From contig JALFYG010000070.1 of the NCBI GenBank assembly GCA_022784805.1, positions 1 through 6,040 on the forward strand: 6,040 nucleotides of DNA, read 5' to 3'. Shown here piece by piece: positions 1 through 5,743 of the stretch. The stretch comes from Spirochaetales bacterium (GTDB lineage Bacteria; Spirochaetota; Spirochaetia; Sphaerochaetales; Sphaerochaetaceae). Both the position numbers and the translations under genes were made by a program. Numbering within the stretch: the first letter of the stretch is position 1; every line of letters starts with the position of its first letter. The notes below the pieces were generated by a model. It was not told the DNA's origin. It searched no databases and saw only the letters and a list, made by a program, of their open reading frames with translations.

Positions 1-744
1 GCATTTTTTACTTTAGAGTGGGGAAATACGATAGGAGGAGAAGAGATAAGAAAAGTAATCTTCGATAGGCTTCCTGTAACACTTTCTCTCTCCTTTTATT
101 CGATATTGTTTTCAGCCCTCTTCTCTTCTATTTTCGTTTACTTCTCTTTAAGAAAAAGAAGACCGGAAGGAAGTAAGACTATTACAGTAATCTTCTCTAT
201 TTTTCTTATTCTTCCTTCTTTTTTAACATCATTAATACTAGTAGTTGTGTTTAGTTTGTGGTTAAAACTATTTCCTGTTTCTGGGTATTCTAGAATAAAT
301 AATGGCTTTTTATTACATTTTAGGTCACTTTTTCTTCCTTCTTTGACACTTTCGTTCCTTCATTCCTCAATCATGATGAGGATTATGTATACAACGCTGA
401 AAGAGAGCCTTGATATGCCTTATACCAACACGTCCCTTTCAAAGGGAGTGAAAGAGAATAGGCTTATTCTTTCTTCTGCCCTCAAGCCTTCTCTTCCTGT
501 GTTTTTCACCCTGGTTTCAGATAGCATTGCCTCAGCCTTCGGGGGATCCGCAGTGGTTGAAAATGTATTTGCTCTTCCAGGTATGGGGTCACTGATGGTC
601 AAGGGAGCCTTGGAGAGGGATGTAGCTCTGGTCTGTGTATGCGTGATGGTTGTGGCTTTTCTTGTATCCTTTGTTTTCCTTGTGTCAGATATAGCTTCTG
701 ATTTAGTTGATCCAAGGAGAAGGAGGGCGGATGAGAAAGCTTAA
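1..744 (+). CDS. DppB/OppB-type ABC transporter permease, 5'-truncated by the window edge
   Basis: Inner-membrane permease of a peptide/nickel-type (DppB/OppB) ABC importer. It would pair with the next gene's product to form the translocation channel, driven by ATPases not seen here. The frame is open from base 1, so the gene starts upstream. The 247 visible residues begin with a family-typical LEWGNTIGGEEI...RLPVTLSL stretch, which in full-length homologues lies roughly 80 residues from the N-terminus. Several hydrophobic segments follow. The cytoplasmic ATPase-contact (EAA) loop is at about residues 142-166 (YTNTSLSKGVKEN...ALKPSLP), then the signature VVENVFALPGMGSL (about 185-198) and the family C-terminus DPRRRR. 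The usual 'TARAKG' of the EAA loop reads TSLSKG, a mild divergence. A TTG at 106 is not the start, because homology continues upstream of it. The stop overlaps the next gene by 14 nt, indicating co-translation. The substrate cannot be deduced. Confidence 0.9.
   Translation, partial: AFFTLEWGNTIGGEEIRKVIFDRLPVTLSLSFYSILFSALFSSIFVYFSLRKRRPEGSKTITVIFSIFLILPSFLTSLILVVVFSLWLKLFPVSGYSRINNGFLLHFRSLFLPSLTLSFLHSSIMMRIMYTTLKESLDMPYTNTSLSKGVKENRLILSSALKPSLPVFFTLVSDSIASAFGGSAVVENVFALPGMGSLMVKGALERDVALVCVCVMVVAFLVSFVFLVSDIASDLVDPRRRRADEKA
714..726 (+). promoter_or_regulatory. Ribosome-binding site for the DppC-type permease
   Basis: Purine-rich AAGGAGAAGGAGG lies inside the end of the upstream permease gene. 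The last GGAGG is 4 nt before ATG 731 and the first AAGGAG is 11 nt before it. This supports ATG 731 over the upstream TTG 707 and suggests translational coupling of the two permeases. Confidence 0.7.
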
Positions 745-1507
745 GACAGGTTTTGTATTGTTATGTGCCCTCCTATTATTCTGTCTCATCTTCATGGGAA
801 GAGGGGAAGTTAATGGAAACTTGAGGGTTGAGACTCCGTCCCGTTTCCATGTCTTTGGCTGTGATACCTTGGGAAGGGATTTATTTCAGAGAGTATGTTT
901 TGCGACTGTGGTTTCTATTTGTATCAGCGGAATTGTCTCAACGCTTTCTGTCTTATTGGCCAGTATGTTGGCGCTTCTTTCTTTTAGAAATAAGACTATC
1001 CAGGCCGTTCTTCTATCCCTTGTCTCAGCCTTTAAGTCTATTCCTACTGTCTTGATAGGACTCTTATTCGCTTCTTTTTTCGGGGGAAGCGCGATCAGTG
1101 TCACAACGGCCTTGATAATAAGCTGTACATTCTCCTCCCTCAGGGTGTTGGAGACGAAGGTAAAGGAGATAGAGGGGGAAGATTACATCACCGCCTTGGA
1201 GGCTTTAGGATTAAAAAAGGGAAGGATAGTGTTCTTTCACATTCTTCCTTCCCTGTTTCCAATTATGAGAGAAGAGTGGGCCACAGTCATGATGACATCT
1301 ATACTCTCTGAGTCTGCACTCTCATTTTTAGGAATCGGAATAGACAGATCTATTCCAACGCTTGGTGCTCTTCTCTCCGAAGCCCGTTCCATCTTTTTCA
1401 CTAAGCCTCACCTTTTGATGTTCCCTTCACTCTTTTTGGTTATTATTGGAGTCTTGGTGATCCTGATTAAAGCTGGATTATCAGAGCTTGATTCTACCTC
1501 TCATTGA
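731..1507 (+). CDS. DppC/OppC-type ABC transporter permease
   Basis: Second inner-membrane permease of the same peptide-type ABC importer, 258 aa and therefore shorter than most DppC proteins (about 280-300). TM1 is at about residues 7-25. The DppC hallmark FGCDTLGRDLFQRV is at 42-55. Further membrane segments lie at about 57-85, 93-138, 183-205 and 228-248. The EAA loop is DYITALEALGLKKG...HILPSLFP (151-177), and the late signature is SESALSFLGIGI (193-204). The start is ATG 731, preceded by the purine-rich AAGGAGAAGGAGG (714-726). An in-frame TTG at 707 is less likely. The gene overlaps the upstream permease by 14 nt and is the last gene of its operon in this strand direction. No DppD/DppF ATPase genes follow; instead its final 27 nt overlap the convergent recR. 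No rho-independent terminator is visible at its end. Confidence 0.92.
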   Translation: MRKLKTGFVLLCALLLFCLIFMGRGEVNGNLRVETPSRFHVFGCDTLGRDLFQRVCFATVVSICISGIVSTLSVLLASMLALLSFRNKTIQAVLLSLVSAFKSIPTVLIGLLFASFFGGSAISVTTALIISCTFSSLRVLETKVKEIEGEDYITALEALGLKKGRIVFFHILPSLFPIMREEWATVMMTSILSESALSFLGIGIDRSIPTLGALLSEARSIFFTKPHLLMFPSLFLVIIGVLVILIKAGLSELDSTSH

Positions 1508-2071
1508 ACGAGCTAAAGTCATCTTGTCCACATAACCCAAGTCGCCTCCAATAGGGATGCCAGATGCAAGGCGGGTGAGGGTGATGTTCTCAAATGGAGA
1601 CAATAGCTGCCTGATGTACAGAGCTGTGGTGTCACCTTCCTCTGTGGGGTTAGTGGCGATGATGACTTCCTTAAATTCTCCTGTAGCAATTCTCTCTTTG
1701 AGTTCCTTTAGTCTCAAGGAGCTGGGACCAATTCCATTAATAGGGTTGATAGCTCCTCCAAGAACATGAAAGAGACCGTTATATACTCCTGACTGAGCAA
1801 TTGATACTGTATCCTGGGCCTGTTCCACCACGCAAAGAATGGATTTGTCTCGTTTGTCATCATCGCAGTATGGACACTTTTCACCCTCGCTGTAGCATCC
1901 GCAGATGGGGCAAGGATGGATTTTGTCTTGGATTGAGGATATGGCTTCTCCCAGAGACTTATTAAAGTTCTTGTCTGTGGCTAAGAGATGATAGGTAAGT
2001 CTTGTGGCGGACTTTTCTCCCATTCCGGGAAGCTTCTTCAGAAGCTTTACCAGTTCATCAATAGCTGTCAT
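1481..2071 (-). CDS. recR: Recombination mediator protein RecR
   Basis: RecR acts with RecF and/or RecO to load RecA at single-strand gaps in recombinational DNA repair. The 196-aa length is normal for the family (about 198-200). Visible domains in order are an N-terminal helix-hairpin-helix (LPGMGEKSATRL, residues 14-25), a four-cysteine zinc finger (C54-X2-C57 and C66-X2-C69) and a Toprim domain (from about residue 79, with E83 and the NPTEEGD segment 141-147). The C-terminus is the family-typical IGGDLGYVDKMTLARSMRGR. The start is ATG 2071, sharing an ATGA overlap with the stop of ybaB. A good GGAGGA (2080-2085) sits 8 nt upstream, inside ybaB. It is the last gene of the dnaX-ybaB-recR operon. 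Its final 27 nt lie antisense to the end of the DppC-type permease gene, and no terminator is seen between them. Confidence 0.97.
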   Translation of the reverse strand: MTAIDELVKLLKKLPGMGEKSATRLTYHLLATDKNFNKSLGEAISSIQDKIHPCPICGCYSEGEKCPYCDDDKRDKSILCVVEQAQDTVSIAQSGVYNGLFHVLGGAINPINGIGPSSLRLKELKERIATGEFKEVIIATNPTEEGDTTALYIRQLLSPFENITLTRLASGIPIGGDLGYVDKMTLARSMRGRIKL

Positions 2072-2385
2072 GCGTTGAATCCTCCAAGACCTAGGTTCTG
2101 AAGTTGTCTTCTGGTGAAGTCTTCAATGGCAGAAGTAAGCTTGTCGTTGGCATCATTGAAGGCTGAGGCGACAATAGTCTCGATCATTCCCTTATTTTCT
2201 GGAGCAAGCATAATATCATTAATATTAATAGAGACAACTTTATGGTCACCGTTGACAGTGACTTCAACCATCCCAGCGCCTGCGTTTCCTGTTGCTGTGA
2301 TGGTGGGGAGCTGTTCTTTAATCGTCTTCATCTGGGCTTCCAGAGTCCCCATCTGCTTCATAAATTCGTAGGGATTGTTCATCAT
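2068..2385 (-). CDS. ybaB: YbaB/EbfC family nucleoid-associated DNA-binding protein
   Basis: Small dimeric nucleoid-associated protein. The spirochaete homologue EbfC binds DNA and affects nucleoid structure and gene expression. The encoded 105 residues (104 from the second Met) match the family length. Typical features are the early helix NPYEFMKQMGTLEAQMKTIKEQL, the core TGNAGAGMVEVTVNGDHKVVSININ, and the C-terminal helix running from about residue 68 to LQNLGLGGF. The start is ATG 2385 (or 2382), because a GAGGAG lies 7 nt upstream. A longer in-frame reading from 2415 would add KILRKRRNL-type residues that are not family-like and would run through the ribosome-binding site. The first 68 nt overlap the end of dnaX in another frame, and the stop overlaps recR as ATGA, so all three genes look translationally coupled. 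Confidence 0.95.
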   Translation of the reverse strand: MMNNPYEFMKQMGTLEAQMKTIKEQLPTITATGNAGAGMVEVTVNGDHKVVSININDIMLAPENKGMIETIVASAFNDANDKLTSAIEDFTRRQLQNLGLGGFNA

Positions 2386-4096
2386 TAGGTTTCTCCTCTT
2401 TCTCAGTATTTTCAATCTTCTCAGGCATCAAAACATTTACTTCGTTGAACTCAACATTTCCTCCGAAAATGGATTTCAATGCCTCCATCTTTGGCGATGC
2501 CTTTCTTTCCGTGTTCTTTGGAACACAAAGTTCCAATCTGATATTTATGTTTCTTCCAGTTATCTTGTTAAGTGCTTTGGAGAGATAAGACAGGGATGGA
2601 AGAAGTGAGTTATATTGGAAGGCTTGTCCCATGGTGACCAATACTGTGCTGTCACCATTGTCTTCTATGGCTGTGGCTGCAGCTATATATCTTGCTTCAA
2701 CAGTCTTACCCATATATCGCAGTTCATCTTGAAGAAGAGGGATGATAGAGAGATCTATGAGAGAAGGAGGTGTTTCTTCTTTTTTTTCCTCTTCCTTTGT
2801 TTCGATGGCTTCTGGAATAGGTATTTCCTCAGTTTTTGCTTCAACTACCGCAGGTTGCTCCTTCTTTTCTTCTATGGAAGGAGTAGCAATGGTTGTGACT
2901 GAAGTCTCTTTTACTATTACTTTCTCAGCTTTTTTTTTGACTATGACCTTGCCTTCTGCGATGCCTTCCCTCATTTTCTTTATCTCTTCTATCAGAGATT
3001 CTCCTGATACAAGGGAAGAAAGGGATGAGAGACGAGATACCATAAGTTCCACTTCAAAGCGAGGGGATATGGAGTATCTCATATCTCTATATAAATCCAT
3101 TTCTGCCTTCAGTGCTGCTTCAATCTGTTCCTTGGAGAGAGCCTCCACCAAGTCTTTTGGTATATCGTCTTCTGAAACTCCTAGTAGAGAAGGGCGTCTT
3201 ATTCCTGTCTTATAAAGAAGGATGGTCCTGAAGAAATCTGCGCTGTCTTTTACTATCTGCTCAGGAGAGACACCTGCTTCAAAGAGTCCGGAGAGTTCTT
3301 CCAAAGCCTTTTCAGGAGAGCCGAATACAGAGAGGGATGTTATCTCACTGATTTTTGAAAATCCAGCAAGATTAAGTCTTTCCCTGATTTTCTGAAGAGT
3401 TATGTGGTTACCTGAAAATGCAGCCACCTGGTCGAAGAGAGTATAAGCATCTCTCATGCTTCCTGTGGCCTCTTTTGCTATCCAGAAGAGAGCGTCTTCA
3501 TCTGCTTCTATGGAGAGATCATCTGCTGCGCTCTTAAGACAAGATTGTATCAACTCCTGTGGAATAAGCTGGAACCTGAACTGCTGGCAACGGGATCTTA
3601 TGGTTGCAGGGACTTTCTGAAGTTCCGTGGTGGCGAAAATAAAGATAATGTACTCAGGTGGCTCTTCGATTGTTTTCAACAGGGCATTGAAAGCAGAAGT
3701 GGAGAGCATATGGACTTCGTCTATGATGTAGATCTTGTAACGGGAAGACTGGGGAGGGAACAAGACTTCTTCCTTTATAGCCCTGATATCGTTGACAGAT
3801 GTATTTGATGCACCGTCGATTTCGATGACATCTACACTTGTTCCAGATGCTATTTCACGGCAAGAAGAGCACTCTCCGCATGGATGTGCACTCATTCCTC
3901 TTTCACAGTTAAGAGCCTTTGCCAAAAGTCTGGCAGAGCTTGTCTTTCCAACGCCTCTTGGACCTGAAAAGAGATAAGCATGGGCAATGCGTCCCTCTTG
4001 GATTGCGTTCTCCAGTGTGGACACTACAAATTCTTGTCCTACAAGTTTTTCAAAATCCTGAGGTCTTTTTCTGGTTGCGGTAACTTCGTAAGCCAT
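2318..4096 (-). CDS. dnaX: DNA polymerase III subunits tau/gamma (clamp loader ATPase DnaX)
   Basis: ATPase of the clamp loader that opens the beta sliding clamp and, as tau, links the loader to the polymerase. The protein has 592 aa. Domains in order: Walker A GPRGVGKT (45-52); zinc module C64, C73, C76, C79; Walker B IIDEVH (124-129); sensor 1 around TTE (156-158); arginine finger in the SRC motif (168-170); sensor 2 GSMRDA (212-217); oligomerisation domain III to about 365; a charged low-complexity K/E/P linker (about 380-447); the tau-specific C-terminal domain (about 448-550); and an acidic tail ending DEDD. The N-terminus MAYEVTATRKRPQDF fits the family start. No Shine-Dalgarno sequence precedes ATG 4096. 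An A9 run encodes K387-K389, exactly where a gamma-producing slip would be expected (separate entry). The last 68 nt overlap ybaB. Confidence 0.97.
   Translation of the reverse strand: MAYEVTATRKRPQDFEKLVGQEFVVSTLENAIQEGRIAHAYLFSGPRGVGKTSSARLLAKALNCERGMSAHPCGECSSCREIASGTSVDVIEIDGASNTSVNDIRAIKEEVLFPPQSSRYKIYIIDEVHMLSTSAFNALLKTIEEPPEYIIFIFATTELQKVPATIRSRCQQFRFQLIPQELIQSCLKSAADDLSIEADEDALFWIAKEATGSMRDAYTLFDQVAAFSGNHITLQKIRERLNLAGFSKISEITSLSVFGSPEKALEELSGLFEAGVSPEQIVKDSADFFRTILLYKTGIRRPSLLGVSEDDIPKDLVEALSKEQIEAALKAEMDLYRDMRYSISPRFEVELMVSRLSSLSSLVSGESLIEEIKKMREGIAEGKVIVKKKAEKVIVKETSVTTIATPSIEEKKEQPAVVEAKTEEIPIPEAIETKEEEKKEETPPSLIDLSIIPLLQDELRYMGKTVEARYIAAATAIEDNGDSTVLVTMGQAFQYNSLLPSLSYLSKALNKITGRNINIRLELCVPKNTERKASPKMEALKSIFGGNVEFNEVNVLMPEKIENTEKEEKPNDEQSLRIYEADGDSGSPDEDD
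2393..2398 (-). promoter_or_regulatory. Ribosome-binding site of ybaB, inside dnaX
   Basis: The minus strand reads GAGGAG followed by 7 nt and then ATGATG (2385-2380). The site is embedded in the last 30 codons of dnaX. It fixes the ybaB start inside dnaX and establishes the 68-nt gene overlap. Confidence 0.8.
2925..2938 (-). promoter_or_regulatory. A9 slippage tract in dnaX, candidate tau/gamma switch
   Basis: The minus strand reads GTC AAA AAA AAA GCT GAG AAA GTA at codons 386-393. A shift to -1 (or insertion of one A in the mRNA) gives AAA AAA AAA AGC TGA, so the product would end after residue 390 (KKKS). Loss of one A gives AAA AAA AAG CTG AGA AAG TAA, ending after residue 392 (KKKLRK). 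Either event truncates the protein just after domain III and before the tau-specific region, as gamma does in E. coli (ribosomal frameshift) and in Thermus (transcriptional slippage on an A9 run). Upstream AAGG motifs are weak and no strong downstream hairpin is evident, which favours transcriptional slippage if the site is active. Confidence 0.6.
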
Positions 4097-4102
4097 AGGA
4101 AT

Positions 4103-4111
4103 ATGATAGCA
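4103..4111 (-). promoter_or_regulatory. Possible extended -10 element for a leaderless dnaX transcript
   Basis: The minus strand carries TGCTATCAT followed by ATTCCT and the dnaX ATG. TATCAT matches four of six -10 consensus bases and is preceded by a TGn extension. The hexamer ends 7 nt before the A of ATG, so transcription would begin at or next to the start codon. This fits the missing Shine-Dalgarno sequence. The -35 position (TAGTCC) is poor. A second -10-like GATAAT lies at 4178-4183, also without a good -35. The call is tentative. Confidence 0.3.
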
Positions 4112-4198
4112 TCAAAAATGTCTTGGGACTATCTTGTTAGGAAAAATCATCACAAAAAGAAAGAATAAGCGTCTTGTATTATCTTTTGGAGCTTAAGT

Positions 4199-4230
4199 AA
4201 AAAAAGCTGTGCCAAGCATTATGACACAGC
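4199..4230 (-). terminator. Intrinsic terminator of the cysK-rrf2 operon
   Basis: On the minus strand the arms GCTGTG and CACAGC (4230-4206) form a hairpin with a 6-bp stem, one mismatch, two further pairs and a 7-nt loop, followed directly by seven T (4205-4199). It lies 33 bp past the stop of the Rrf2-type gene and before dnaX, so it insulates the two operons. On the plus strand no T run follows, so it is one-directional. Confidence 0.8.
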
Positions 4231-4262
4231 AGAGAATTGTTACATTAAAACTTGCTTTAGGG

Positions 4263-4709
4263 TTAGATGAAGTATTCTGTTTCATATTCTGAGTTTTGGT
4301 CCTTGAAAGAAGAGGAAGAGAGGGAAGAAAGCATAATCGAAGAAAAGTAGTCTTTGGTTACTTTTCCATACTCTTTCCATATTCCCAGAGTGGGACAACT
4401 GTCTTTCCTGTTGCATACAGATGGACCACACTTGAGACACGCCACTGGAGAGAGTTCTTCATCCACGGCGGAGAGTATCTCATAGATGGAGAGAGTATCT
4501 GCATCCTTTTTTAGTTTATATCCACCGCCCTTTCCTTGGGAGCCTTGGATTATTCCCTTCTTTGAAAGGTCATGGGCAATTCGTTCCAGGTATTTGATTG
4601 ATATATCTTCTTCTTTTGCAATGTCTTTCAGTGATGCCTGCCCGTCTTTTCCAAGACGAGACAGGTTGACCAAGAATCTAAGTGCATATCTACCTTTAGT
4701 AGAGATCAT
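4263..4709 (-). CDS. Rrf2-family transcriptional regulator (IscR/CymR-like)
   Basis: Winged-helix DNA-binding regulator of 148 aa, within the usual range of 130-165. The N-terminus MISTKGRYALRFLVNLSRL is family-typical. The helix-turn-helix is at about residues 26-45 (SLKDIAKEED...YLERI) and the wing is QGKGGGYKL (58-66). A cysteine cluster C91-X2-C94-X4-C99-X5-C105 occupies the position of the Fe-S ligands of IscR. The IscR histidine two residues after the last cysteine is absent here, and there is one extra cysteine. A Ser-rich tail follows. ATG 4709 was chosen over a longer frame reaching into cysK because homology begins here and GAGGA (4718-4722) lies 8 nt upstream. The start is one base after the cysK stop, so the two are co-transcribed. 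It is probably a sulfur/cysteine or Fe-S responsive repressor of its own operon; which one cannot be settled from sequence. Confidence 0.9.
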   Translation of the reverse strand: MISTKGRYALRFLVNLSRLGKDGQASLKDIAKEEDISIKYLERIAHDLSKKGIIQGSQGKGGGYKLKKDADTLSIYEILSAVDEELSPVACLKCGPSVCNRKDSCPTLGIWKEYGKVTKDYFSSIMLSSLSSSSFKDQNSEYETEYFI

Positions 4710-4710
4710 T

Positions 4711-5646
4711 TTATTTATCCTCAAAGAGTGGTGTGGAGAAGTATCTGTCGCCAGTATCAGGAAGAAGAACAACGATAGTCTTTCCTGCGTTCTCATCCTT
4801 CTTTGCTTCTTCGATGGCTACGCTTAGTGCAGCACCGCTGGATATTCCTACAAGGACTCCTTCCTTTCTTCCCATGTCTCTTGCAGCCTTGTAAGCCTCG
4901 TCTTCTGTAGCTGTGACTACCTTGTCATAGATGGAAGTGTCCAAAGTCTTAGGGACAAAGCCTGCTCCGATACCCTGGATTTTGTGTGGGCCTGGGTGTC
5001 CTTCGGAGAGAACTGGAGATCCCTTTGGCTCGACTGCGATTACTTTGATGTCCTTATTCTTGCCCTTAAGGTATGTTCCGACACCACTGATTGTTCCACC
5101 TGTTCCGACACCAGCGATGAACATGTCTACCTTTCCATCTGTGTCTTCCCAGATTTCAGGGCCTGTTGTCTTAATGTGGGCACGTGGGTTTGCGTCGTTG
5201 TCAAACTGGCCTGGGATAAATGAGCCAGGTGTGGATTCATGGAGCTCATTTGCCTTTGCAATGGCTCCCTTCATGCCTTTGCTTCCCTCGCTGAGAACAA
5301 TTTCGGCGCCATATGCCTTCATCATCATTCTTCTTTCAACGCTCATTGTTTCTGGCATGACGAGGATTACCTTATATCCTCTTGCTGTTCCTACAGCCGC
5401 TAGTCCTATACCTGTGTTACCGCTTGTAGGCTCAATGATGGTGCTTCCTTTCTTCAGGAGGCCCTTTTCCTCTGCATCAAGGATCATCTCTCTAGCGATT
5501 CTATCTTTGACGCTTCCTGCTGGATTGAAATACTCTAGCTTTGCCAATACTCTTGCTTTGAGGTCGTATTCTTTTTCAATTTTCTTCAGTTCAAGAAGCG
5601 GTGTGCCGCCGATGAGCTCTTCCATAGATGAATAGATGTGGGACAT
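4711..5646 (-). CDS. cysK: Cysteine synthase A (O-acetylserine sulfhydrylase)
   Basis: PLP-dependent cytoplasmic enzyme that makes L-cysteine from O-acetyl-L-serine and sulfide, the last step of cysteine biosynthesis. The 311 aa match the normal length. PLP lysine K47 lies in NPAGSVKDR (41-49). Further landmarks are the substrate loop TSGNTG (74-79), the phosphate-binding GTGGT (181-185), HKIQGIGAGF (221-230), GISSG (267-271) and PDTGDRY (296-302). HKIQGIGAGF favours cysteine synthase over cystathionine beta-synthase, and no regulatory CBS domains follow. The start is ATG 5646 with AGGAG (5653-5657) 6 nt upstream. A clear promoter and a large palindrome precede it. It is the first gene of a two-gene operon with the Rrf2-type regulator. 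In Bacillus, CysK itself binds the Rrf2-family regulator CymR; a similar partnership here is inference. Confidence 0.97.
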   Translation of the reverse strand: MSHIYSSMEELIGGTPLLELKKIEKEYDLKARVLAKLEYFNPAGSVKDRIAREMILDAEEKGLLKKGSTIIEPTSGNTGIGLAAVGTARGYKVILVMPETMSVERRMMMKAYGAEIVLSEGSKGMKGAIAKANELHESTPGSFIPGQFDNDANPRAHIKTTGPEIWEDTDGKVDMFIAGVGTGGTISGVGTYLKGKNKDIKVIAVEPKGSPVLSEGHPGPHKIQGIGAGFVPKTLDTSIYDKVVTATEDEAYKAARDMGRKEGVLVGISSGAALSVAIEEAKKDENAGKTIVVLLPDTGDRYFSTPLFEDK

Positions 5647-5654
5647 GTTTTTCT

Positions 5655-5686
5655 CCTAAACTCCTACTAATTTAGTAGGTTTTAGG
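5655..5686. promoter_or_regulatory. Palindromic operator candidate for the Rrf2-type regulator
   Basis: A perfect 8-bp inverted repeat around one base, CCTACTAA-T-TTAGTAGG (5663-5679), is nested in a second pair of arms, CCTAAA (5655-5660) and TTTAGG (5681-5686). It starts 1 bp from the -10 hexamer, covers the predicted transcription start and ends at the ribosome-binding site. Operators of Rrf2 proteins such as IscR type 1 are palindromes with an ACTA...TAGT-like core, which this resembles. No T run follows on either strand, so it is not an intrinsic terminator. Assignment to the adjacent regulator is inferred from position and symmetry. Confidence 0.65.
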
Positions 5687-5687
5687 A

Positions 5688-5717
5688 AATATAGAACTAT
5701 CGAGAGGTATTTGTCAA
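5688..5717 (-). promoter_or_regulatory. Sigma-70-type promoter of cysK-rrf2
   Basis: On the minus strand a perfect -35 TTGACA (5717-5712) is followed by an 18-nt spacer and -10 TATATT (5693-5688, five of six consensus bases). The predicted transcription start is near 5681, giving a leader of roughly 35 nt before the cysK ATG. Confidence 0.8.
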
Positions 5718-5743
5718 CAAATAGTTGCAATTTTATTTGAGAT

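Noticed and set aside
2030..2047. Inverted repeat AAGCTTCT-TC-AGAAGCTT as a terminator for the plus-strand permease operon
   Set aside because: It encodes the conserved KLLKKLPG region of RecR, has a 2-nt loop, no T run on the plus strand and lies more than 500 bp past the permease stop. It is best explained by repeated Lys/Leu codons.
2780..2787. A second run of eight A in dnaX (codons 437-439) as a slippage site
   Set aside because: A -1 shift there adds 18 codons before a stop and lies inside the tau linker. The geometry is much less convincing than the A9 site at 2930-2938, though it could contribute minor slippage.
2742..3215. A 157-codon open frame on the plus strand rich in Ser and Phe
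   Set aside because: Antisense shadow of the dnaX linker and domain III; its composition simply mirrors the Lys/Glu-rich codons of dnaX.
4710..4796. Extended N-terminus of the Rrf2 regulator reaching back into cysK
   Set aside because: The added residues do not resemble the family, whereas MISTKGRYALR is the typical start and has its own ribosome-binding site.
4931..5635. A 234-codon open frame on the plus strand
   Set aside because: It is the exact antisense of cysK, whose family motifs are unmistakable. The translation shows no recognisable domain and there is no ribosome-binding site.
5655..5686. Palindrome before cysK read as a riboswitch or attenuator terminator
   Set aside because: The leader is only about 35 nt, there is no T run after the hairpin and no T-box or SAM-type elements are visible; an operator fits better.
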